DNA of 11,513 nucleotides, taken from NCBI GenBank assembly GCA_946404295.1, contig CAMJDE010000034.1, positions 1 to 11,513 of the forward strand, in the 5' to 3' direction. The notes under the pieces were generated by a model. It saw nothing but the letters and a program-made list of their open reading frames with translations, did not search any database and was not told the origin of the DNA. The stretch comes from an uncultured Clostridia bacterium. GTDB lineage: Bacteria > Bacillota > Clostridia > Oscillospirales > CAG-272. Both the position numbers and the translations under genes were made by a program. This document shows, piece after piece, positions 6,016 through 11,513 of this stretch; position 1 is the first letter of the stretch; each line of letters opens with the position of its first letter.

Positions 6016-8817
6016 ATGAAAAAAAGTCTGACGATCCTCGTCCTTTTCCTTTGTTTTCTTCTTTGCGCCGTCCTGCTCTCGTCCTGCGCCCTCTCGCCCG
6101 AAGAGCGAGAGGAAACGAACGAAGAGACGACCGCGATCCCCGAGCACGAACACGTCTGGGACGAGGGGACGGTCACGAAGGAGGGGTCCTGCGACCCCGC
6201 GACCAAGGAAGAAACCAAGGGCGAGATCACCTATACCTGCACGGTCTGCGGCGAAACCAGGACCGAAGAAACCGACGGACACAAGTGGGACGAGGGCAGC
6301 GTGCGCGTCAGCCCGACCTGCTCGAAAACCGGATTGAAACTCTATTCCTGCACGGTCTGCGACGAAAAGCGCGGCGAGGAGATCCCGACCGACCCCACGG
6401 CGCATAACGTAAAGGCAAGTGATAAGGGGCGGATTGTGACCCCGCCGACGTCGGAAAAGAACGGTGAGGTCGAAGTGCTCTGCAGCGAATGCGGGGCGGG
6501 GGTCCGGAAGGCGACCGTCACCTACGCCGACTATACGGCGCAGGTCAACGCGCTCAAAACGCAGGTCGACGCCTTCTCGACCGAGCAGTTCGGCGGGACG
6601 AACGTCACCGATACCCGTCAGGAGATGATCGACGCGGCGGGCAGATCCTTCCCGCTTCCGCCCGTCAACCCGACGAAGGGACGGCATCCCCGCGTGCTGA
6701 TCACCGCGGGCGACCGCGCCGGGATCAACGCGGAGATCACGAATCTGCGCAGCTCGGCGGCGGTCAAAAAGTACCTTTCGTATCTCCAGAACCCCGCGAC
6801 GGGTAAGCTCGGCGCCGCCGTGGCGCACGGCAACGATATCGACAACTTCTCCGCCAATACGCTCTATAATATTCAGGCGCAGGCGCTCGACTATCAGTTG
6901 ACGAAGAACAAGATCGCGGGCTACGGCGCGATCCGCGGGATCAAGAACTATATCCTCACCCTCGATATTCAGAAGATCGTGGTCGACCAGGAACGCAACT
7001 ACGGCTTCGTGATGTATATCGCGGCGTGCGTCTACGACTGGTGCTACGACCTGATGACGGCGACCGACAGGCTCCAGATCGTGTCGGGCATCGAGCACAA
7101 GATCGTCTCCGGCTCCAACAGTTACGGCGTCAAGATGGAGATCGGCTTCCCGCCGTCGAAGCAGAACGCGATCGCGGGGCACGGCTCGGAGTTCCAACTC
7201 TTACGCGACTACCTCGCCTTCGCCATCGCGATCTACGACGAGTATCCCGGCTGGTGGGAGTATATCGGCGGGCGGTTCTACGCCGAGTTCGTCCCCGTCC
7301 GAAACGAGTATTACAAGGCGGGGATGTACCCGCAGGGCGTCTCTCTCTACGTCCGCTGCCGGTACGCCTCGGATCTCTATTCCGCGTGGCTGATCAAAGC
7401 GGCGACCGGGTCGCTCCCCTACGACGACCCCGAAGGGATGAAACAGGTGATGCGCACGGTCTACTCCTACGAACTGCCGAAGGGCAACGCGTTCGAGACG
7501 GGAGACAATCATACCAATGACGACGTGTTTCAGGACTACGGGCGGCTCGCCCTGATCTCGTCCTATCTCTTTGACGACAGTACGATCCGCGCCGAACTCG
7601 AATACCACAAGAAGAGTTATACCAGTTTCAGCGAAACGCTGACGATGTCGGCGACGGTCGCCGAATACCTGATCTGCTCAAACGGCGTGACGACGCCGAA
7701 AAAGCGGCATACCGATATGCCCCTGATCCAATACAACGGCGGCTGGCTCGGACAGATCATCGCCCGCAACAACTGGGGCGACGATCAGGCGGCGGTTTTG
7801 ATGAAGATCGGGGAGCGCACGACGGCGAACCACGATCACGCCGACGCGGGACAGTTCCAGATCTGGTATAAGACCATGCTCGCGGGCGATACCGGCGCCT
7901 ACGACACCTACGGCGACACGCACTTCAAGAAGTATCACCAGGCGACCATCGCGCACAATTCGCTCTTAATCGGCGGGGCGGGGCAGAAACAACCCGGCGA
8001 GACCGGCAATATCAACACCTGGAAGGGCGACGGCTACAAGACCGGCACCGTCAACGGCTACGCCTGGGGCTACACAGACGACAAAAAGACGACCCCGACC
8101 TACGCCTATATCGCGGGCAATATCACCCCCGCCTACGGCATTTCGTCGGTTTCCGAGGTCACGCGTCGGATGCTGACGGTCTATGACACCAAGAACGATA
8201 AAGTGCCGCTCTACTTCTTCGTGTTCGACAATATCACGACCTCGTCCGCGTCGACCAAAAAGACCTTTCTGCTCCACGTCCCGACCGAGCCGACGGTCAA
8301 CGGCAAGACCGTGACCGTGACCAAATCCGGCGCGAAACTGATCTTTCAGAGCGTGTTCGGCGGCGACAATATCACGACGGTCGGCGGCGCGGGCAATAAC
8401 TACAACGTGAACGGCAGTCAGATTACCCCCTCGAGCAACGGCAACGACGGCTTCTGGGGCCGCGTCGAGATCTCGACGAGCGGAAGCAAGACGAGCCAGT
8501 TCCTGAACGCGGCTTACGTCGTCGACGCGGACAAGACCGTGCAACTCACAGCGTCCGCGATCGAGGCGAATGGAGTCAAGGGCGTCAAGATCGGAAAGAT
8601 CGCGGCGATCTTCGTCACGAGCGCGACGAGACGCTCGACGGCGTTCAGCTTTACGGCGACGGGTTCGGGCAACCTGACCTACTACGTCTCGGGCGTCAAG
8701 GCGGGCAACTGGACGGTTTCGGCGGGCGGGACGACCGAGACCGTCACGGCGACAAACGACGGCGGACTGCTGGTCTTTACCGCACCCGCCGGCGCCGTCA
8801 CCCTGACGCCGCAGTAA
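6016..8817 (+). CDS. Heparinase II/III-family polysaccharide lyase, lipoprotein
   Basis: The product has 933 residues. The lipoprotein signal ends in LSSC with Cys24 as lipid anchor, so the enzyme should sit outside the membrane. Residues about 44-168 hold three Cys-rich repeats (HVW/HKW...CTVCG) probably forming a stalk. An alpha/alpha-toroid domain follows (about 230-550) with H389 in AGHGSE and Y445 in GMYPQGVSLY. The heparinase C-terminal domain is unmistakable: NHDHADAG at 605-612, then GDTGAYDTYG and YHQATIAHNSLLI. The H389-Y445 spacing is close to that of the catalytic His/Tyr pair of heparinase II, and H606 or H608 would match its third histidine. A beta-sandwich tail (about 780-933) completes it. 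It would cleave uronate-containing polysaccharides by beta-elimination; the substrate cannot be decided. AGAGGT precedes ATG 6016. It is cotranscribed with the binding protein. Confidence 0.9.
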   Translation: MKKSLTILVLFLCFLLCAVLLSSCALSPEEREETNEETTAIPEHEHVWDEGTVTKEGSCDPATKEETKGEITYTCTVCGETRTEETDGHKWDEGSVRVSPTCSKTGLKLYSCTVCDEKRGEEIPTDPTAHNVKASDKGRIVTPPTSEKNGEVEVLCSECGAGVRKATVTYADYTAQVNALKTQVDAFSTEQFGGTNVTDTRQEMIDAAGRSFPLPPVNPTKGRHPRVLITAGDRAGINAEITNLRSSAAVKKYLSYLQNPATGKLGAAVAHGNDIDNFSANTLYNIQAQALDYQLTKNKIAGYGAIRGIKNYILTLDIQKIVVDQERNYGFVMYIAACVYDWCYDLMTATDRLQIVSGIEHKIVSGSNSYGVKMEIGFPPSKQNAIAGHGSEFQLLRDYLAFAIAIYDEYPGWWEYIGGRFYAEFVPVRNEYYKAGMYPQGVSLYVRCRYASDLYSAWLIKAATGSLPYDDPEGMKQVMRTVYSYELPKGNAFETGDNHTNDDVFQDYGRLALISSYLFDDSTIRAELEYHKKSYTSFSETLTMSATVAEYLICSNGVTTPKKRHTDMPLIQYNGGWLGQIIARNNWGDDQAAVLMKIGERTTANHDHADAGQFQIWYKTMLAGDTGAYDTYGDTHFKKYHQATIAHNSLLIGGAGQKQPGETGNINTWKGDGYKTGTVNGYAWGYTDDKKTTPTYAYIAGNITPAYGISSVSEVTRRMLTVYDTKNDKVPLYFFVFDNITTSSASTKKTFLLHVPTEPTVNGKTVTVTKSGAKLIFQSVFGGDNITTVGGAGNNYNVNGSQITPSSNGNDGFWGRVEISTSGSKTSQFLNAAYVVDADKTVQLTASAIEANGVKGVKIGKIAAIFVTSATRRSTAFSFTATGSGNLTYYVSGVKAGNWTVSAGGTTETVTATNDGGLLVFTAPAGAVTLTPQ

Positions 8818-8894
8818 TCCCCGGCCCGAACGTACGGAGAATAAAACGAACTCTCAATCAAAGGTGAAATCAACCTTCGTGAACCGAAAACGGC

Positions 8895-8930
8895 GGGCGA
8901 CCGCTTCTATACGTGCGGTCGCCCCTTTTT
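8895..8930 (+). terminator. Rho-independent terminator of the lipoprotein operon
   Basis: GGGCGACCGC (8895-8904) and GCGGTCGCCC (8915-8924) form a perfect 10-bp stem, followed by CTTTTT. It lies 78 bases after the lyase stop codon. It is a textbook intrinsic terminator separating the operon from the tRNA gene. Confidence 0.93.
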
Positions 8931-8953
8931 CCAAAACATTTTTCAAAAATGTC

Positions 8954-8982
8954 TTGACAATTCCCGCGCCGTCTGTTATAAT
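8954..8982 (+). promoter_or_regulatory. Consensus promoter of tRNA-Tyr
   Basis: Perfect TTGACA (8954-8959), a 17-base spacer and perfect TATAAT (8977-8982), the strongest promoter in the window. The start would be near 8989, about 25 bases before the mature tRNA. Confidence 0.95.
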
Positions 8983-9013
8983 TCTACTGTTCCGAAAGGA
9001 ACCAACCGAATAC

Positions 9014-9098
9014 GGGGGAATTCCCGAGTGGCCAAAGGGGGCAGACTGTAAATCTGTTGTCTCTGACTTCGGTGGTCCGAATCCACCTTCCCCCACCA
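9014..9098 (+). tRNA. tRNA-Tyr (anticodon GUA), CCA encoded
   Basis: The acceptor stem GGGGGAA (9014-9020) pairs with TTCCCCC (9088-9094), followed by discriminator A and encoded CCA (9096-9098). Anticodon GTA is at 9048-9050 in loop CTGTAAA. A long variable arm follows, as in bacterial class II tRNA-Tyr. The T arm is GGTGG-TCCGAAT-CCACC (9071-9087). The length of 85 bases is normal. The last 11 bases also form one arm of a 26-bp palindrome (9088-9144), which is unusual. Confidence 0.97.
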
Positions 9099-9144
9099 AC
9101 AAGGGCGGGCGCCAAAATGGCGCCCGCCCTTGTTGGTGGGGGAA
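9088..9144. repeat. 26-bp perfect palindrome including the tRNA 3' end
   Basis: Positions 9088-9113 are the exact reverse complement of 9119-9144, with a 5-base AAAAT spacer. The outer 11 bases of the left arm are the acceptor strand and CCA of tRNA-Tyr; the inner 15 are outside the gene. The stem would compete with folding of the tRNA acceptor and could act as a processing or termination signal, but no T-run follows. It may equally be a palindromic element that used the tRNA 3' end as its target. Confidence 0.9.
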
Positions 9145-9145
9145 A

Positions 9146-9202
9146 CGAATGCGAACCACGCGTTCGGCCGCCTTACGCGACCGGACGCGTGGTTCGCATT
9201 CG
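9146..9202. repeat. 18-bp palindrome downstream of tRNA-Tyr
   Basis: Positions 9146-9163 and 9185-9202 are perfect reverse complements. Pairing extends four further bases inward, one of them a G-T wobble, around a loop of about 13. It follows the tRNA palindrome after one base. Overlapping reading frames on both strands are by-products of the repeats. Confidence 0.85.
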
Positions 9203-9215
9203 CCGCCCGGAGGTC

Positions 9216-9271
9216 GGAAAACTTGTTTTCCAGACGCAGGGCGTGCGAATATGCGGGCGTCGCCCGCATAT
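9216..9271. repeat. Two further short palindromes
   Basis: GGAAAAC/GTTTTCC (9216-9231) and ATATGCGGGCG/CGCCCGCATAT (9249-9271) continue the run of inverted repeats after the tRNA. The second is an almost uninterrupted palindrome. No gene lies between 9099 and 9549: 9272-9386 holds nothing recognisable, and 9387-9549 is promoter and leader of the next gene. Confidence 0.75.
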
Positions 9272-9386
9272 CCACCGGGGGCAGGCACCCCCCTTGCTCT
9301 GCTCAGCGTTTGGTATCTTTCTCGCTTCCCATGCCCAAGCCGCATTATACCCCAACCCCCTTTTGCAAAAAGATTGTCGTTCAAGG

Positions 9387-9415
9387 TTGCAATCATTTGC
9401 AAAATCTGTTATAAT
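9387..9415 (+). promoter_or_regulatory. Sigma-A promoter of the acyltransferase gene
   Basis: TTGCAA (9387-9392), a 17-base spacer and TATAAT (9410-9415). The leader would be about 128 bases, longer than elsewhere in the window. It includes a small GCGGG/CCCGC hairpin near 9483-9496 and a T-run near 9455-9461. I recognise no riboswitch. Confidence 0.78.
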
Positions 9416-9549
9416 GTCATAAATTGCTGCGCGCGTCCGCCGACGGAGAAAGAGTTTTTTTGACATCTCGCCTTTTTTCTCGCGGGCGCTCCCGCTATTC
9501 CAAAGACAGCGCCGTTTACAATAAAGAAAACATAGTAAAAGGGAACGAA

Positions 9550-10824
9550 ATGAACGATCAATTCGAAAGATTCAACAAACGGCTGCCCCCGAAAAAATGC
9601 AAGTGGTTTTTGAAGCCGATCGTCTGGATGCTCGCGTTTTCCGGGACGTGGAAACACAGAACGAAGATCGAGCGGATCAATATGAAGGGCGTCAAGCCGC
9701 CCTACGTCCTGCTCGGTAACCACAACGCGTTTTTCGATATGAACGTTTCGGCGCGCGCGACCTTTCCGCACGTGGCGAATTACGTCGTCGCGATCGACGG
9801 CTTTATCGGCCGTGAAAAACTGCTTCGTGATATCGGCTGCATCTGCAAGCGCAAGTTCACAAACGATATGACCGTCGTGAAGCACATCCGCACCGTCATA
9901 AAAAACAAGGGCATCGCGGCGATCTACCCCGAGGCGCGTTACTCGCTCTGCGGAACGACCGCTCCCGTGCCCGAAGCGCTCGGTCAACTCTGCAAGGCGC
10001 TCGGCGTGCCGGTCGTCACGGTCATCTGTCACGGTCACCATATCAATCACCCCTTCTGGAACACCCGTCACGAGCGCGGCGTGAAACCCACGACGGCGAC
10101 GGTGAAACAACTGATCACGGCGGAGGAGATCGGCTCCCTTTCGGTCGACGAGATCAACCGACGGATCGTTAACGAGTTTCAGTACGACGATTTCAGATGG
10201 CAGCTCGAAAACAGGATCAAGGTCGACTGCCCCGACAGAGCGGTCGGTCTTGAAAAGATCCTTTATCAATGCCCGAAGTGCAAAAAAGAGTTCGCCACGT
10301 CGTCCTGCGGCGCGACCCTGACCTGCAAAAACTGCGGCAAGGTCTGGACCATGACCGAATACGGCGAACTGGTCGCAAGCGACGGGGAGACCGAGTTTTC
10401 GCACATTCCCGACTGGTACGAATGGGAGAGAGCCAACGTCAGAGCAGAGGTTGAAAACGGCACCTACTCGTCCGGCGTATTGCCCGTCCGGGTGGAAAGT
10501 CTTCCGAACGCGAAGGGCTTTATTCCGCTCGGCGAAGGCACCATGACGCACGATATGAACGGATTTGAAGTCACCGTGAAATCCCCCGACGGCGAACTGT
10601 ACACGATGAAGAAGCCGGTGCCGTCGCTCTACTCCTGCCATATCGAATTCGAGTACCTTTTCAAACACGGCGACTGCGTTGATCTCAACACGCTCGAGGA
10701 CACCTGGTACGTTTATCCCGAGGGTCCCGATTTCTCGGTGACGAAAATGGCTCTCGCGACCGAGGAACTCTATTACGATTTCCGAAAGAAAGCGGAGAGA
10801 CCCTGCAAAGACGGCTTAGTCTGA
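9550..10824 (+). CDS. PlsC-like acyltransferase with a zinc ribbon
   Basis: The product has 424 residues. The N-terminal half is a glycerolipid acyltransferase-type domain: GNHNAFFD at 56-63 gives the H58-x4-D63 catalytic motif, and IYPEARYS at 125-132 is the substrate-binding PEG/PEA-like motif. A hydrophobic stretch at about 19-31 (WFLKPIVWMLAF) could contact the membrane. Residues 241-262 form a zinc ribbon (CPKC...CKNC: C241, C244, C259, C262). The remaining 160 residues are probably beta-rich and unrecognised. The likely reaction is acyl transfer to lysophosphatidate or a related lipid acceptor. Longer in-frame starts exist from 9424, but they lie on the promoter; ATG 9550 has AAGGGA upstream and fits the family start. 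Its stop is followed by a weak hairpin at 10853-10865. It is a single-gene unit. Confidence 0.85.
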   Translation: MNDQFERFNKRLPPKKCKWFLKPIVWMLAFSGTWKHRTKIERINMKGVKPPYVLLGNHNAFFDMNVSARATFPHVANYVVAIDGFIGREKLLRDIGCICKRKFTNDMTVVKHIRTVIKNKGIAAIYPEARYSLCGTTAPVPEALGQLCKALGVPVVTVICHGHHINHPFWNTRHERGVKPTTATVKQLITAEEIGSLSVDEINRRIVNEFQYDDFRWQLENRIKVDCPDRAVGLEKILYQCPKCKKEFATSSCGATLTCKNCGKVWTMTEYGELVASDGETEFSHIPDWYEWERANVRAEVENGTYSSGVLPVRVESLPNAKGFIPLGEGTMTHDMNGFEVTVKSPDGELYTMKKPVPSLYSCHIEFEYLFKHGDCVDLNTLEDTWYVYPEGPDFSVTKMALATEELYYDFRKKAERPCKDGLV

Positions 10825-10852
10825 CCCCTCCCTTTTTGAAAAGCGCCGCCCG

Positions 10853-10868
10853 AACGCACCGCGTTTTT
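10853..10868 (+). terminator. Weak terminator after the acyltransferase
   Basis: AACGC/GCGTT with a 3-base loop runs into TTTTT. The stem is only five base pairs. A larger paired region follows (TTTTCGCCG 10874-10882 with CGGCGAAAA 10918-10926, and GGCGG/CCGCC inside), but no T-run follows it on either strand. Termination here is plausible but not strongly supported. Confidence 0.4.
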
Positions 10869-10942
10869 CTCCCTTTTCGCCGATCCGGGCACGGGCGGAA
10901 GCGGCGGTTTTCCCGCCCGGCGAAAAAAATGTAAAAAAAGGG

Positions 10943-10971
10943 TTGCATTTTCGGTTTCGTTGTGTTATAAT
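10943..10971 (+). promoter_or_regulatory. Sigma-A promoter of rplS
   Basis: TTGCAT (10943-10948), a 17-base spacer and TATAAT (10966-10971) with an upstream TGT, an extended -10. An A-rich tract immediately upstream (10923-10939) could serve as an UP element. Start near 10978. Confidence 0.85.
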
Positions 10972-10977
10972 GCTTCT

Positions 10978-11050
10978 GTTCACGGTCCGACGGGATACGG
11001 AACGATCCAGAACAGTCCTCTGCGATGCTCCGCACGAATGTTCGTATGAA
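10978..11050 (+). promoter_or_regulatory. Structured leader of rplS, possible autoregulatory site
   Basis: The leader of about 83 bases can form TCCG/CGGA, TGCG/CGCA and ACGAA/TTCGT hairpins, the last (11035-11046) ending just before the AAGGAGG site. Ribosomal protein L19 represses its own message through a leader in some Bacillota. The position fits, but I cannot confirm that the consensus is met. Confidence 0.35.
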
Positions 11051-11060
11051 GGAGGAGCCC

Positions 11061-11402
11061 ATGAATAAGATCGAGGCTTTTACGAATGAGCAGTTGAAGA
11101 CGGAAGTTCCCGCCTTCAGCATCGGCGATACCGTGCGCATCGCCAACAAGATCAAGGAAGGTACGAGAGAAAGAATCCAGATGTTCGAGGGCGTCGTGAT
11201 CGCGCGTCGCAACGGCGGGATCTCCGAGACCTTCACCGTCCGCCGCGTCTCCTACGGCTGCGGCGTGGAAAAGACCTTCCCGATCCATTCCCCCAACGTC
11301 GTCAGCGTGGAAGTGATCCGCTACGGTAAAGTCCGTCGCGCGAAACTTTCCTATCTGCGCAACAGAGTCGGTAAGGCAGCCAAGGTCAAAGAGGATATCT
11401 GA
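11061..11402 (+). CDS. rplS: 50S ribosomal protein L19
   Basis: L19 binds 23S rRNA at the interface of the two ribosomal subunits. The product has 113 residues, the normal length. It shows the family blocks: FSIGDTVRIANKIKEGTRERIQMFEGVVIARR at about 19-50, then GGISETFTVRRVSYGCGVEKTFPIHSP and VRRAKLSYLRNRVGKAAKV near the C terminus. A longer in-frame start at 11025 exists, but ATG 11061 is directly preceded by GGAGGAG and is the family start. In most Bacillota rplS follows trmD and rimM. Here it is a single-gene unit with its own promoter and terminator, downstream of an acyltransferase. Confidence 0.98.
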   Translation: MNKIEAFTNEQLKTEVPAFSIGDTVRIANKIKEGTRERIQMFEGVVIARRNGGISETFTVRRVSYGCGVEKTFPIHSPNVVSVEVIRYGKVRRAKLSYLRNRVGKAAKVKEDI

Positions 11403-11415
11403 CCTTCGGAAAGCC

Positions 11416-11448
11416 AAACGCCCGCTGTCTTTCGACAGCGGGCGTTTT
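11416..11448 (+). terminator. Rho-independent terminator of rplS
   Basis: AAACGCCCGCTGTC (11416-11429) pairs perfectly over 14 bases with 11434-11447 around a TTTC loop, and ends in TTTT. The remaining 65 bases of the window hold no recognisable gene. Confidence 0.95.
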
Positions 11449-11513
11449 CCGTTCTCGTGCGGGAGGAACGGGTAGAGATCCGTCACATGATCCTTACACA
11501 CCCATATTCTCGG

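Noticed and set aside
8854..9466. Several 94-199 aa frames over tRNA-Tyr and its palindromes
   Set aside because: The frames read through or antisense to the tRNA and palindromes; such tRNA-derived frames are a known annotation artefact.

Overview
The window reads as a contig from an uncultured, fairly GC-rich Clostridia (Bacillota) gut-type bacterium. The evidence is near-consensus sigma-A promoters with 17-bp spacers, strong AGGAGG-type ribosome sites, short-lipobox lipoproteins, Cys-rich HxW/CxxC surface repeats and a Bacillota-like rplS. This placement is inference from style; no phylogenetic marker was compared.

Layout. (1) Positions 1-2240 form an accessory island, visibly AT-richer than the rest. 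It holds two near-identical copies of a roughly 300-base non-coding segment (1-296 and 1862-2157), each made of a long hairpin followed by an array of small hairpins on a constant linker. It also holds a 119-aa four-helix-bundle protein of the S23/rRNA-intervening-sequence family, a possible 34-aa peptide, a second hairpin array with a different linker but the same design (903-1095), a 137-aa protein of unknown function with its own promoter, and a structured, possibly IS-derived stretch (1609-1861). The last hairpin of the second copy contains the stop codon of ung. (2) Positions 2230-3930, minus strand: an S1-domain RNA-binding protein and then uracil-DNA glycosylase, the latter with its own promoter. 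(3) Positions 4135-8930, plus strand: a two-gene lipoprotein operon, an extracellular solute-binding protein followed by a heparinase II/III-type polysaccharide lyase, closed by a strong terminator. This looks like a polysaccharide capture and cleavage unit without its permease genes in view. (4) Positions 8954-9271: a consensus promoter, tRNA-Tyr(GUA), and a run of large perfect palindromes, the first of which uses the 3' end of the tRNA as one arm. (5) Positions 9387-10824: a PlsC-like acyltransferase carrying a zinc ribbon. (6) Positions 10943-11448: rplS (ribosomal protein L19) with promoter, structured leader and strong terminator.

The most interesting material is the hairpin-array island. 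The same composite architecture occurs three times with two unrelated linkers, next to an S23-family gene. In other bacteria that protein family is encoded inside hairpin insertions of 23S rRNA. I propose that the arrays and the four-helix-bundle gene may belong to one RNA- or palindrome-based mobile or regulatory system. This is a hypothesis from architecture only.
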